DNA of 52,233 nucleotides from DMER64 sp964542305 (GCA_964542305.1 CAZITX010000018.1:1-52233); one strand, 5' to 3'; shown: positions 24,474-33,469, counted from the first letter of the stretch. Program-made: numbers and translations. The notes: generated by a model from the letters alone, not told the origin.

Positions 24474-24995
24474 ATGAAAACAGGATCTTGTTTAATACTT
24501 ATTGGATTGTTGTTCTCCATACTGTCCTGCAATACTTCTGTAGAACAAAAGGAGATTCGGGAGGAGGAAAAAGTGGTGGTAGAATTCCGGGATCACGGTC
24601 CGGAACCTTTTGTTCTGGACATAGAGGCGTATACCCTGAAAAACGATCTTTATCGCAGAACAATATGGACAGGAACCCATATGCAGATGACTTTAATGAG
24701 CCTGGCCCCCGGAGAAGAAATCGGGCTGGAGAAACATCCTGAAATTGATCAGTTCCTAAGGATCGAATCCGGGAAAGGAATTGTGGTAATGGGAGATGAA
24801 GAAGAAAACCTTACATTCAGGAAAGACGTGGAAGATGACTTTGCCGTATTGATACCTGCCGGGAAATACCACAATGTGATCAATACCGGTGATGAACCTT
24901 TAAAAATATATTCCATTTATACACCTCCCGAGCATCCTTTTGGAACTATACATAAAACTTATGAAGAAGCGATGAAAGCGGAACATCATCATTGA
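24474..24995 (+). CDS. Cupin-domain lipoprotein
   Basis: The 173-residue protein has a lipoprotein signal with Cys19 (SILSC). The single cupin domain (about 60-160) has motif one as GLEKHPEIDQFLRIESGKG (His, Glu/Gln pattern) and motif two as LIPAGKYHNVINTGDEPL. A His-rich tail (EHHH) ends the protein, which suggests metal binding. Lipid-anchored cupins in the envelope have no assigned role. It is flanked by divergent and convergent neighbours, so it is monocistronic. Confidence 0.85.
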   Translation: MKTGSCLILIGLLFSILSCNTSVEQKEIREEEKVVVEFRDHGPEPFVLDIEAYTLKNDLYRRTIWTGTHMQMTLMSLAPGEEIGLEKHPEIDQFLRIESGKGIVVMGDEEENLTFRKDVEDDFAVLIPAGKYHNVINTGDEPLKIYSIYTPPEHPFGTIHKTYEEAMKAEHHH

Positions 24996-24996
24996 T

Positions 24997-25296
24997 TCAT
25001 TCCCAGGATCCTTCAATGCCGGTTGCATTGACATCCTGACTGCCGCATTTTGGACAAACAGCAAATGTCAGGTAATTATGTAAGGAGCCCCCACATTCAC
25101 ACAGGAAATAACCTAAAGTTTTTGGATCTGTATGATATTTAAAATGATTCTTTCCACACAGGGAACAATAATAATTTGAACCAAGGGATCCGGTTCCTTC
25201 AAAGACGTGAAATACGTTGCCACACTTGTTGCAACGGAATTCTTTGACCGTTCCCAGGGTGTGTTTATTTTCCGTGTTACTGTTCTTTAGAATCAT
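24997..25296 (-). CDS. Small protein with zinc-ribbon motifs
   Basis: The 99-residue product has four cysteine pairs: C22/C25 (CNKC), C44/C47 (CSLC), C66/C68 (CEC) and C81/C84 (CPKC), which fits two zinc ribbons. It is cytoplasmic and has no signal peptide. Such proteins bind nucleic acid or protein; there is no closer match. ATG 25296 is chosen because the -7 box lies just before it; a TTG three codons upstream is part of that box. Divergent from the propeller membrane protein, with 24 bases between starts. Confidence 0.75.
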   Translation of the reverse strand: MILKNSNTENKHTLGTVKEFRCNKCGNVFHVFEGTGSLGSNYYCSLCGKNHFKYHTDPKTLGYFLCECGGSLHNYLTFAVCPKCGSQDVNATGIEGSWE

Positions 25297-25302
25297 GTGG
25301 TG

Positions 25303-25310
25303 CAAAAATA
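25303..25310 (-). promoter_or_regulatory. -7 promoter box of the zinc-ribbon gene, leaderless layout
   Basis: TATTTTTG on the minus strand, six bases before ATG 25296. The box lies in the 24-base space before the divergent gene. Confidence 0.55.
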
Positions 25311-25320
25311 GAAAATATTC

Positions 25321-26715
25321 ATGAAGTTTCTTCGAAAAGTTTTATTCAGGTTTCTATTGCCGACCGGTTGTCTTGGTTTTCTCTTTTTACCGCATAACGT
25401 ATACGGCATGAACAGCCTTCCCCTGCAACAGCTCACTTTGGGGTCGCAATGGAGTCCGTCAAGATCAGCTCTTGATCCGTCAAAGGGACTTTTATATTTT
25501 ATGCAGGAACAAACACTGACCGTCGTGGATCTGGAAGCATTTCGTATCCTTGGACAATTTGAACAATCAGCCCCCGGACCGGGTATGTCTTTTAACGATT
25601 ACCAGCCTGTTGTAATGCAATCTGTTCTCTACCTGGTAAAGGACAGGGGGGGCTCTTTGCTTAAATGGGAAAACGGCTCGTGGATTCGTTTGGATAACGA
25701 TTCTGAAAACAAAATGCAGGCAGGTTCTACGGTTTTTGCCAGGGAAGGGCGGATATACCGTTACGGAGGATACGGTTTCTGGAGTTGCCGGAATTTTTTT
25801 ACCTGCTACAATCCGGCTATCCGTGATTGGGAAATACTGGCGCCGGTCAACAGTGATGAATTGCCGCAGGGGACTTCGGGTACAGATATGATAGATTTGC
25901 AGGAGAAGTCCTATTTCTTAAGGGGAGAAAAAGTGATCCTTTCCAATCCCATGAGAAGGGAGCCGTTCCGTGAATGCTGGGAATTTAATTGGAAAAACAA
26001 ATCCTGGAGGTACCTTGGAATGCACCGGAACACTTTCAGTCCTTCTGCATTTCATTTTCGCTGGAATGACAAACTGGTCTATGTTTCCGACGGGCTTACC
26101 TATGTTTACGACTTTCCTCACAACCGGTATGCTTCTTATGAAAATTCATCCCCGGCATGGTATTGCAAAGCCGGGATTTATCATTACAAGGACCATTTTT
26201 ATATTCTTGGAGATTCTCCGGGGAATATGAATATCTCAATTTTCCGGGTAAGCGAAAACGATTTTCTTGGAGAACAAACCGGAGAGGGCCGTATATATGT
26301 TAACGGTTTTCACCGTACACTTTGGATCGTTACCGCAGTTTTTTTGTTAATGATGCTTCACTTGTTAATCCTTATTGGAAGATGCCGTGTTTATTCTCAC
26401 AGGATAAGCATTACAGGAAACATGGTTCAGTACAAAAGCAAAAAGATTGACCTGGAACCAATACAACAAAACCTATTGGAAGAATTGTTAAGGAATAATG
26501 AATTGTCTACGGCAAACTTGATGGATAGTCTGCATAAAGAACACTTGCATCCGACACAAAAAATGAGGATCCTGGCTGCTACCATTGAAGAAATCAACTT
26601 AAAACTACGCCTAATTACAGGAAGCAAGATTGATTTTGTAAAAATGAAAAAATCAGATATTGACAAACGTATAAAAGCTTATTATCTGGAAAAGAAATGG
26701 TTTGAACACCATTAA
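25321..26715 (+). CDS. Membrane-anchored propeller protein with small cytoplasmic domain, putative sensor-regulator
   Basis: The 464-residue protein has a signal sequence (about 8-28), a periplasmic region (30-330) with Kelch-like propeller features (repeated Y/W-G-G and W-x-x-L strands, for example YRYGGYGFWS, NPAIRDWEIL, WNDKLVYVSDGLTYVYD), one membrane helix (about 333-355) and a 109-residue basic cytoplasmic tail. The tail (KIDLEPIQQNLLEELL...ELSTANLMDSL...IEEINLKLR) has the helix pattern of a winged-helix DNA-binding domain, although I cannot confirm it. If so, this is a one-component transmembrane transcription factor. It is divergent from the zinc-ribbon gene. Confidence 0.6.
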   Translation: MKFLRKVLFRFLLPTGCLGFLFLPHNVYGMNSLPLQQLTLGSQWSPSRSALDPSKGLLYFMQEQTLTVVDLEAFRILGQFEQSAPGPGMSFNDYQPVVMQSVLYLVKDRGGSLLKWENGSWIRLDNDSENKMQAGSTVFAREGRIYRYGGYGFWSCRNFFTCYNPAIRDWEILAPVNSDELPQGTSGTDMIDLQEKSYFLRGEKVILSNPMRREPFRECWEFNWKNKSWRYLGMHRNTFSPSAFHFRWNDKLVYVSDGLTYVYDFPHNRYASYENSSPAWYCKAGIYHYKDHFYILGDSPGNMNISIFRVSENDFLGEQTGEGRIYVNGFHRTLWIVTAVFLLMMLHLLILIGRCRVYSHRISITGNMVQYKSKKIDLEPIQQNLLEELLRNNELSTANLMDSLHKEHLHPTQKMRILAATIEEINLKLRLITGSKIDFVKMKKSDIDKRIKAYYLEKKWFEHH

Positions 26716-26724
26716 TAGTTCTGA

Positions 26725-27387
26725 TCACTTTTTGACAACTTCCGAGCCTCCGGACGTTTCAATAGAGTTGATAACACAATCTCCTTTGTAATTGATCTTA
26801 CTGGCCCCGGAAGCTTTTATTTTTAGAACTCCCTGGCAGGTAATATCCAGGCGACTGGCTCCTGAAAGATCACAATCCAGGGTAATGGCCGTAAAATCAA
26901 AATCTTCAAAACGGGAAGCACCACTCAGTTCAATCAGGCAATTAATGGCGGACCCGTACACATTGAAATGAGAAGCCCCACTGGCCTCAAAATAAGCCGT
27001 ATTGACCGTAATTGGGCAATCTGTATCTATTCGGGAGGCTCCGGAAGCAATGAATTTGGATAATAGTGGATGATACGGAACCGTAACTTCCGTTGTAACT
27101 GAAGAGTACCCGATCAAATTTTTGGTATATCCAATCACCAACATATCCTGGTCGTTAACATAAGTTTCCAGGAACGGCATAAAAAGTTCATCGGCCCTTA
27201 CGTGAATAGCTGACACCTGATCCGAGATCGTAACCCGGATAGCTTTTTCAACAATTATACCCCGGTATGCCGTATTGACCGTACGTGTTTCCTCAACAGC
27301 GTTGCCGCTGCCAATTAGTCCCGAACAGGACTGTAAAATAAAAAATCCGGTTATTAAGCTTAAGGTTAACCATACTGTTTTTTTCAT
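26725..27387 (-). CDS. DUF2807 (GIN domain) lipoprotein
   Basis: The 220-residue protein has a lipobox (Cys21 in LQSCS) and then the head-GIN/DUF2807 domain. Six SGAS or SGGS turns recur at roughly 15-25-residue spacing in the second half (for example ASGASRI, EASGASHF, LSGASRL, ASGASKI), which fits a right-handed beta-helix. The family is widespread in Bacteroidota and of unknown function, often near envelope-stress genes. It follows the membrane-protein gene by 39 bases. Confidence 0.9.
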   Translation of the reverse strand: MKKTVWLTLSLITGFFILQSCSGLIGSGNAVEETRTVNTAYRGIIVEKAIRVTISDQVSAIHVRADELFMPFLETYVNDQDMLVIGYTKNLIGYSSVTTEVTVPYHPLLSKFIASGASRIDTDCPITVNTAYFEASGASHFNVYGSAINCLIELSGASRFEDFDFTAITLDCDLSGASRLDITCQGVLKIKASGASKINYKGDCVINSIETSGGSEVVKK

Positions 27388-27426
27388 AACAAATAGACGT
27401 AAAAAGAGATTCTAATGATGCATTTA

Positions 27427-28065
27427 CTAGCTGAACAACACTGTAAATATAGTGACAAAAACGGTCCAGAAACTGATACCGTTTATGAAAAATATTTCGC
27501 TAATACCGTTGACTCCCTGCCTGATAATATAGATGGCCGTCAGGACCAATGTGCCACCTATAAGAATCAGTCCTGCAATCCCCATGAAAGGCATGGCACG
27601 AATTACTGCTGTCTGGAACAGGATGATTAGAGTGGGGAGCGAAAGAAAAACAAAGATTGCCAAGAGGTTGTGTACCAGACGTTGCACGGTGGTACTCAGA
27701 CGTTTGAAACTGTAAGGTCTGATGTTGTGGGGAACGAAAGCCAGGAGGGTAAAGAAAGCAAAGCTATAATTTATGTATCGCATGTAGGTTTCATGTTCTC
27801 CCAGGTTGTAATACTTGGAGAGCAGCCAGAAAAAAACATAATGCAGGACTGCCGTTGCAAACAAAAGCCGGGTATATCCCCTGACATACCGCTTGTCATA
27901 AAGCGTTTTGTTGCTTAGAAAGCTGAGGGTTTGCTGATGCAGATCAAAATCTATCTGGCGCACCACCCGCCGTACCGTAAAAGGGATCAGCCCGGCATAT
28001 ACAAAACCTATGATCAGGATACCCAGTTTAACCCATACCATAAGAACAGACAATAAACCGTTCAA
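27427..28065 (-). CDS. Six-helix integral membrane protein of unknown function
   Basis: This 212-residue protein has about six hydrophobic segments (near 5-30, 66-86, 96-114, 130-150, 156-177 and 190-212) with Arg/Lys-rich loops (RRVVRQ, RPYSFKRLSTTVQRLVH). I do not recognise a family. The start may be Met1 or Met9. It may share a transcript with the DUF2807 gene downstream. It is divergent from the 28112 lipoprotein gene. Confidence 0.7.
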   Translation of the reverse strand: MNGLLSVLMVWVKLGILIIGFVYAGLIPFTVRRVVRQIDFDLHQQTLSFLSNKTLYDKRYVRGYTRLLFATAVLHYVFFWLLSKYYNLGEHETYMRYINYSFAFFTLLAFVPHNIRPYSFKRLSTTVQRLVHNLLAIFVFLSLPTLIILFQTAVIRAMPFMGIAGLILIGGTLVLTAIYIIRQGVNGISEIFFINGISFWTVFVTIFTVLFS

Positions 28066-28099
28066 AATTGGGAAAAACTTCCCGGTTTGTCAATTTTTA

Positions 28100-28107
28100 T
28101 ACCTTTA
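28100..28107 (+). promoter_or_regulatory. Probable -7 box of the 28112 lipoprotein gene, leaderless layout
   Basis: TACCTTTA, four bases before ATG 28112. The string TTTACAGCATG closely parallels TTTGCAGCATG before the AbgT gene. Confidence 0.5.
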
Positions 28108-28111
28108 CAGC

Positions 28112-28735
28112 ATGAAAACTATGGTGATGATATTATGCATGGCCACCCTTCTTTCCTGCGTGCAAAGGACTGAAGACAGGCTCTTTGAGCAGAAGGTAAC
28201 AACAGCTTTGAAGCAACAGGTGGAACGTTACCCCCAAAGCACGATCCGTGATATTTACAAGAATTTTTTTCAGGACAAGTTCGGACCGGGACACCTGTTA
28301 TCAGACACGGCGGCTGCCGGCAGGTACCTGCGCCGGGAAATGAACTCCTACAGTCCGGATACCTTGGCCTTCCTGTCTCCGTATGTAGATTCCGTTGGCT
28401 GGGAACACCGTTTTGTAAGGGTTGACCTTCGGGTGATCAAAGAGGGAAAGGTCAGTTACCGGGATTTTTTTGAAGCCTTTGTACGTAGTGCACAGTCGGC
28501 TCCTGCCGTTTCTGTGAAAGACTGGACCGAAGAATGGAACCGTATTGTGGAGATACTTGAAAAAATGCAATGTGCTGTAACCCACCATCCGCAGTATACG
28601 GCCGATAAAGATTCCATAACGTTCCTGTTGAAACGCGGCGAGTTCGTGGGACACCACAGCCGTACCTATGTGGCATCCTACGCACCGCATTACCGACTGA
28701 TAGCTGCTGAAGAACTTCAGTCCCTGGGTTTTTGA
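28112..28735 (+). CDS. Lipoprotein of unknown function
   Basis: The 207-residue protein has a short lipoprotein signal (Cys16 in TLLSC). The mature part is helical and charged, with the notable segment KNFFQDKFGPGHLLSDTAAAGRYLRRE and a late YVASYAPHYRL. I believe similar proteins occur in other Bacteroidota, but no function is known to me. An upstream in-frame ATG exists at 28010, but ATG 28112 begins the signal peptide and lies next to the promoter box. Its last 19 bases overlap the convergent fabZ gene. Confidence 0.75.
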   Translation: MKTMVMILCMATLLSCVQRTEDRLFEQKVTTALKQQVERYPQSTIRDIYKNFFQDKFGPGHLLSDTAAAGRYLRREMNSYSPDTLAFLSPYVDSVGWEHRFVRVDLRVIKEGKVSYRDFFEAFVRSAQSAPAVSVKDWTEEWNRIVEILEKMQCAVTHHPQYTADKDSITFLLKRGEFVGHHSRTYVASYAPHYRLIAAEELQSLGF

Positions 28736-29142
28736 ACCAGGGCAAAGGACAAAAGTCCCTGCGCACAAATTTCTCCGTGTACGCGAGCCTCGGCTTTGAC
28801 AAAAAACACCATGGCTTTTTGTTTTATTATGTATCCCGTAACTTCTACGGTATCTCCCGGACGTACCTGTCTTTTGAAACGGACCTTATCCAGTCCTGCA
28901 TAAAAGGGAGTGCGCCCCACCAGCAGGTCTTTGACCAGCAGGCTGCAGCATTGTCCCATGATTTCACACAGAATTACGCCGGGAACGACGGGATACCCCG
29001 GGAAATGACCTTTAAGGAAAAATTCTTCGCCTGTAACGGTGTACCGGGCGTGGGCCACTTTGTTCTCGTCCACTTCCATCTGGTCCACAAGAAGCATATG
29101 CTCCCTGTGAGGCAGAAATTCCATAATTTCTTTTTTGACCAT
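28717..29142 (-). CDS. fabZ: 3-hydroxyacyl-ACP dehydratase
   Basis: The 141-residue hot-dog-fold protein has the FabZ catalytic His at H46 (GHFPGYPVVPGV) and the catalytic acid E60 (LCEIMGQ). FabZ dehydrates 3-hydroxyacyl-ACP in fatty-acid elongation. I choose ATG 29142, four bases after the fabF stop; the longer open frame upstream lies inside fabF. It is the last gene of the fabH-fabK-fabF-fabZ transcript. Confidence 0.92.
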   Translation of the reverse strand: MVKKEIMEFLPHREHMLLVDQMEVDENKVAHARYTVTGEEFFLKGHFPGYPVVPGVILCEIMGQCCSLLVKDLLVGRTPFYAGLDKVRFKRQVRPGDTVEVTGYIIKQKAMVFFVKAEARVHGEICAQGLLSFALVQKPRD

Positions 29143-29146
29143 AACT

Positions 29147-30379
29147 TTACGGTTTAAATTTACGTAAAGCCACACTGGCATTGTGTCCTCCAAAGCCCAG
29201 CGAATTGGACAGGGCAATGGTGATGTCTGCCTTACGGGCTTTACCGGGGACGTAATCCAGATCACATTGAGGGTCCGGATTTTCTAATCCTATTGTTGGA
29301 GGAACAATCCCTTCCTTAAGTGCAAAGGCACTTGCAATGATTTCTGCTGCACCGGCAGCCCCCAGCATGTGTCCGGTCATGGATTTGGTTGAACTGATGA
29401 GTGCCTTTCTTGCCTGTTCTTCTCCAAGGGCCAGTTTGATAGCCATGGTTTCGGCCGGATCATTCAGCGGTGTGCCGGTGCCGTGTGCATTGATATACAG
29501 CAGATCTTCAGAGGTAAAAGCCGAGTTGGACAACGCCAGGCTCATGGCCTTTGCGGCGGCAGATCCGTCCGGACGGGGCGCGGTGTAGTGGTAGGCATCG
29601 CAGGTGTTGCCGTATCCGGTTACCTCGGCATAGATGGGGGCACCCCTTTCCAGGGCGTGTTGGTATTCTTCCAGAACGACAATCCCAGCTCCCTCGGCCA
29701 TAACAAATCCCTGCCGGTTGGCATCAAAAGGGATTGAAGCACGTTTGGGGTCTTCGGCCCGGGACAGCGCGCGGCTGTTGTTGAATCCGCCCACTGCCAG
29801 GGGGACTACAGCGGCCTCGGACCCTCCTGTAATAACGGCATCGGCATAACCGTGCAAGATGGCGCGGTATGCTTCTCCAATGGCGTGGGTGGAAGTGGCA
29901 CAGGCCGTAACAACAGGAAGACAGGGGCCCCGTGCGTTATGGGTTATGGCAATATTTCCTGCGGCTATGTTGCCGATCATGGTTGGGATAAACAACGGGG
30001 AAACCCGGTTTGGCCCGCTTTCCAGGTATTTTTTGCATTCGGCAATAAAAGTGTGTATTCCGCCGATCCCGGAACCTACGTAAACACCGAGACGTTCCGG
30101 ATCAACTCCCGGGTTGCTTTCTTTCATGGCCTGATGGGCTGCCGCCAGGGCATAAAGGGTATATAAGTCGGCTTTACGTGCAGTGCCCGGATCAATTCCG
30201 TAATCGGCAGGATTGAAGTTTTTGACCAGACCGGCCACTTTTACGGTAAGATTTGTCGTGTCAAACGTATCAATGCGTTCAATGCCGCAAACTCCTGCCT
30301 TAAGGTTGTTCCAATAGGTTGCAATATCGTTTCCAATCGGGGATACGATGCCCATACCGGTTATTACTATTCTTCTCAT
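29147..30379 (-). CDS. fabF: 3-oxoacyl-ACP synthase II (KAS II)
   Basis: This 410-residue elongating ketosynthase has the Cys-His-His triad: C160 (VTACATSTHAIG), H299 (NAHGTGTPLND) and H337 (TGHMLGAAG). It extends acyl-ACP with malonyl-ACP. Length and motifs are standard for FabF. It lies 13 bases after fabK and four before fabZ. Confidence 0.95.
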   Translation of the reverse strand: MRRIVITGMGIVSPIGNDIATYWNNLKAGVCGIERIDTFDTTNLTVKVAGLVKNFNPADYGIDPGTARKADLYTLYALAAAHQAMKESNPGVDPERLGVYVGSGIGGIHTFIAECKKYLESGPNRVSPLFIPTMIGNIAAGNIAITHNARGPCLPVVTACATSTHAIGEAYRAILHGYADAVITGGSEAAVVPLAVGGFNNSRALSRAEDPKRASIPFDANRQGFVMAEGAGIVVLEEYQHALERGAPIYAEVTGYGNTCDAYHYTAPRPDGSAAAKAMSLALSNSAFTSEDLLYINAHGTGTPLNDPAETMAIKLALGEEQARKALISSTKSMTGHMLGAAGAAEIIASAFALKEGIVPPTIGLENPDPQCDLDYVPGKARKADITIALSNSLGFGGHNASVALRKFKP

Positions 30380-30392
30380 AGGGGGTTGTATG

Positions 30393-31328
30393 TTATAATT
30401 TTAACAGTGCAACGGCCTGTTGTATGATTTCTTCAATGATTTCTTTGGCTGGCTGTATCTTTTTTACCAAACCGGCACTTTGGCCGGCCATATAACATCC
30501 CGTCTGTTCGTCACCGTCCTTTGCAGCTTTTCGCAACGCTCCGGCTCCAAAAGCATCGGCTTCTTCCTGGGTGATGTCGTGATCGTTTTCCATTTGGGTA
30601 AATTTCCGGGTAAAAGGTGTTTTCAGTGCCCTTACCGGATGTCCCAGTTTTTTCCCGGTTACTATGGTATCTGTATCTCCTGCCGAGATGATCTTGTCTT
30701 TATATATTTGATGTATCCGGCATTCTTCAGCTGCCAAAAAACGGGTTCCCATCTGGATGCCTTCGGCTCCCAGCATGAAAGCGGCGGCCATTCCCCTGCC
30801 GTCGGCAATACCGCCTGCAGCTACCACCGGAATGGATACGGCATCACATATCTGGGGTACAAGGGCCATGGTGTTTAGTTCTCCCACGTGCCCCCCGGCT
30901 TCGGCTCCCTCGGCAATGACGGCACAGGCTCCCATTCTTTCCAGGCGTTTGGCAAAAGCAACAGATGCGACAACAGGGATCACCTTAATGCCCGATTGGA
31001 GCCATCCTTCCATGTATTTTCCCGGAGTGCCCGCTCCTGTAGTGACAACAGGCACTTTTTCTTCTGCAACCACACGGGCCACTTCTTCCACATGAGGGCT
31101 CATGAGCATAATGTTAACCCCAAAAGGTTTGTCGGTTAATTCTTTACACAATCTTATCTGTTCTTTCAGGTACCCTGCATCTGCGTTCATGGCAGAGATC
31201 AGACCCAGTCCTCCGGCGTTTGAAACAGCGGCTGCCAGGTGTGCTTCGGACACCCAGGCCATACCTCCCTGAAAAACGGGATGTATTATGCCTGTCAATT
31301 CACATATTCTGCTTTGTATTGTTTTCAT
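30393..31328 (-). CDS. fabK: Enoyl-ACP reductase II
   Basis: This 311-residue flavin-dependent TIM-barrel protein has the features GGMAWVS near 21-27, VVTTGAGTP, AEGAEAGGHVGE around 139-150 and the phosphate-binding AAGGIADGRGMAAAFMLGAEGI. Nitronate monooxygenase (NMO) is the close relative, but the GGH(V/I)GE element and the position between fabF and fabH support FabK. It reduces enoyl-ACP with FMN and NAD(P)H and is not related to the triclosan-sensitive FabI. Confidence 0.9.
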   Translation of the reverse strand: MKTIQSRICELTGIIHPVFQGGMAWVSEAHLAAAVSNAGGLGLISAMNADAGYLKEQIRLCKELTDKPFGVNIMLMSPHVEEVARVVAEEKVPVVTTGAGTPGKYMEGWLQSGIKVIPVVASVAFAKRLERMGACAVIAEGAEAGGHVGELNTMALVPQICDAVSIPVVAAGGIADGRGMAAAFMLGAEGIQMGTRFLAAEECRIHQIYKDKIISAGDTDTIVTGKKLGHPVRALKTPFTRKFTQMENDHDITQEEADAFGAGALRKAAKDGDEQTGCYMAGQSAGLVKKIQPAKEIIEEIIQQAVALLKL

Positions 31329-31332
31329 AAAA

Positions 31333-32289
31333 TTAGTTCATGGTCCATGTAAAAAGACACGTTCCGGCAGTAAATCCGGCACCAAATCCGCTCAATATTA
31401 TTGTGTCCCCGTTTTTCAACTTCCCGGTTTTATTCAATTCATCCAGGAGGATAGGTATGGTAGCGGATGACGTATTCCCAAGGCGTTCTATGTTATGGGG
31501 GAATTTTTCCACAGGTTGGTGCAACTGGTTCCGGATGGTTTCAATGATACGCATATTGGCCTGGTGCAAAATGTAATGATCTACCTGGTCGGCAGTCAAC
31601 CCGGTTTTTTTCAGAATACGTTCGATGCCTTCTATAGACGCATTGACAGCCATCTTGAAAACTTCTTTTCCGTTCATGTACATGGGAACACCGCGCTGTT
31701 GGTATGTTACGAAAGGGCAATCTTCCAGGGGCCTTTGGTAATAGAGAATTTCCGGCCGGTATTTGGCAGTAATGTAGGAAGCTTTAAAATCATTCCCCTC
31801 CGTTACCACTGCCGCTGCAGCTCCGTCCCCGAAAAGAACGGCCGTGTTACGGTCTTTCCAGCTGCACATGCGCGTGGGCTCCTCGGCACAGATGACAAGG
31901 ATGTTTTTGGCTTTTCCTGCCAGTTGGTATGCTTGTGCCATATCCAGCCCGTAGACGAACCCGCTGCATGCTGCATTCAGGTCCACACAAGGGCAGGTTG
32001 CATTTATCTCTCCTGATATCAGGCAGCTTATTGACGGGGTAACGTAATAATTTACGACGTTCGAGCAGATAATATAATCCAGTTGGGAACCGTCCATATT
32101 GGCTTCTTCAAGGGCTTTTTTTGCGGCTTCCACAGCCAGGTCTTTCAGGTTTTCGTCAGAAATGATCCTGCGTTCTACAATACCGGTACGTGTCCTTATC
32201 CATTGGTCACTTGTATCCAGAAAAACGGACAGCATATCGTTTGTGACAGACAATGAAGGAATTGCACTTCCCGTTCCAATAATTTTCAT
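31333..32289 (-). CDS. fabH: 3-oxoacyl-ACP synthase III (KAS III)
   Basis: This 318-residue KAS III has the Cys-His-Asn triad: C108 (NAACSGFVYGL), H242 (LHQANMRI) and N272 (GNTSSATIP). It starts chains by joining acetyl-CoA or branched acyl-CoA to malonyl-ACP. It is first in the cluster, followed by fabK after three bases. A gap of about 140 bases separates it from asnA. Confidence 0.94.
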   Translation of the reverse strand: MKIIGTGSAIPSLSVTNDMLSVFLDTSDQWIRTRTGIVERRIISDENLKDLAVEAAKKALEEANMDGSQLDYIICSNVVNYYVTPSISCLISGEINATCPCVDLNAACSGFVYGLDMAQAYQLAGKAKNILVICAEEPTRMCSWKDRNTAVLFGDGAAAAVVTEGNDFKASYITAKYRPEILYYQRPLEDCPFVTYQQRGVPMYMNGKEVFKMAVNASIEGIERILKKTGLTADQVDHYILHQANMRIIETIRNQLHQPVEKFPHNIERLGNTSSATIPILLDELNKTGKLKNGDTIILSGFGAGFTAGTCLFTWTMN

Positions 32290-32431
32290 GTTTTTTCACT
32301 TAGTTTTAATGACGAAGGCAATTATTACTCAAAAACCCTGCCAGAGGAAAACAGGGCTTGATTGATTGATTAGATATTAACATGGATAACAGCCTGTTAG
32401 ACAGGTTTATAACAAACCAACACGCGCGTTT
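32290..32431. other. Intergenic space between asnA and fabH
   Basis: It holds an A/T-rich leader for fabH, the direct repeat TTGATTGATTGATTAG near 32359-32374 and a small 5-bp hairpin at 32393-32405. I see no clear -7 box or open frame. Confidence 0.3.
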
Positions 32432-33469
32432 TTAGAACAGGAAAACTCCTGCTTGTTCACATGTTTCGTGTGTGGATTGGGGCCAAACTGAGGATTGAAC
32501 TTCCCCAATGTGGCATTTTTGCAACAGCAACATACATAAGCGGGATTGACCTATGCCACCGCCCATGGTTTGCGGTAATTTATTGTCTAATAAAAGTTTG
32601 TGAAATTTCAGATCGACTCTGTCAAGTGCGTTAGCACGCTCAAGCTGGTAGCGCAAAGATTGGGGATTTACCCGAATCCCCATTGAGGAAAGTTCAAAAG
32701 CAGACCCCAGTACGGGATGGTGAACAATAATGTCTCCGTTAAGACCAAATAACCCGGGTTCCGTTTCTGTACTCCAGTCGTCATAGTCGGGAGCGCGTCC
32801 GTCGTGAACCGTATTGTCTCCCAAAGGACCGCCTATCCCCCTGACGAATACAGCCCCGTATTGGGCGGCAATCTTGTCTTCCCTTTCTTTTGGACCGAGC
32901 CGGGGATACAGTCTCCGAAGTTCTTCGGCATGAATGAAATGAATGTCGTGGGGCAGGAAGGGCACAAGTTGGGGAAAGCGTTCGCTTAACAGGAATTGAG
33001 TGCGTTTAATGGCATAATAAATAGATTTTACACATTTGTGCAGGGTCTGAACATTACGTTCTTCCGGTAAGATCACTTTTTCCCAATCCCATTGATCTAC
33101 ATAAACTGAATGCAGATTATCGGTGATTTCATCGGGTCGTATGGCATTCATGTCTGTATATATACCCAGACCGGGCTCAATGTTGTGACGCCACAAAGCA
33201 TAACGTTTCCATTTGGCAAGGGATTGTACGATCTCTACTTTTTTGTTTTTCAGTGTTTTCAGTGGAAAATTAACCGGGACCTCCGTCCCGTTCAGATTGT
33301 CGTTCAGACCGGTGCCTTCGGCTACCAGCAACGGTGCCGTGATCCTTCTCAATTTCAATTCTCCGGACAATTCCGTCTGGAAAGTTTCTTTAATGAATTT
33401 GATGGCCTGTTCGGTTTGCCATATATCCATAAGAGATTTGTAAGAAGCGGGAATAAACGTTTTATCCAT
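32432..33469 (-). CDS. asnA: Aspartate-ammonia ligase (asparagine synthetase A)
   Basis: This 345-residue protein matches AsnA, which uses ammonia and ATP to make asparagine from aspartate (class II tRNA-synthetase-like fold). Visible marks are the N-terminal SYKSLMDIWQTEQAIKFIK helix, EGTGLNDNLNG, WDWEK in the middle and the C-terminal GGGIGQSRLCMLLLQK. It is monocistronic in the window and divergent from the metallo-hydrolase gene. Confidence 0.95.
   Translation of the reverse strand: MDKTFIPASYKSLMDIWQTEQAIKFIKETFQTELSGELKLRRITAPLLVAEGTGLNDNLNGTEVPVNFPLKTLKNKKVEIVQSLAKWKRYALWRHNIEPGLGIYTDMNAIRPDEITDNLHSVYVDQWDWEKVILPEERNVQTLHKCVKSIYYAIKRTQFLLSERFPQLVPFLPHDIHFIHAEELRRLYPRLGPKEREDKIAAQYGAVFVRGIGGPLGDNTVHDGRAPDYDDWSTETEPGLFGLNGDIIVHHPVLGSAFELSSMGIRVNPQSLRYQLERANALDRVDLKFHKLLLDNKLPQTMGGGIGQSRLCMLLLQKCHIGEVQSSVWPQSTHETCEQAGVFLF

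Noticed and set aside
29143..29265. N-terminal extension of fabZ to 29265
   Set aside because: Lies inside fabF in another frame; FabZ family length and the four-base gap after fabF support ATG 29142.
30393..31328. Nitronate monooxygenase as the identity of the FabK gene
   Set aside because: The fold is shared, but the position between fabH and fabF and the GGHVGE element favour enoyl-ACP reductase II.
32393..32405. Small hairpin CCTGT/ACAGG after asnA
   Set aside because: A five-base stem with a three-base loop and no T-run; too weak to call a terminator.
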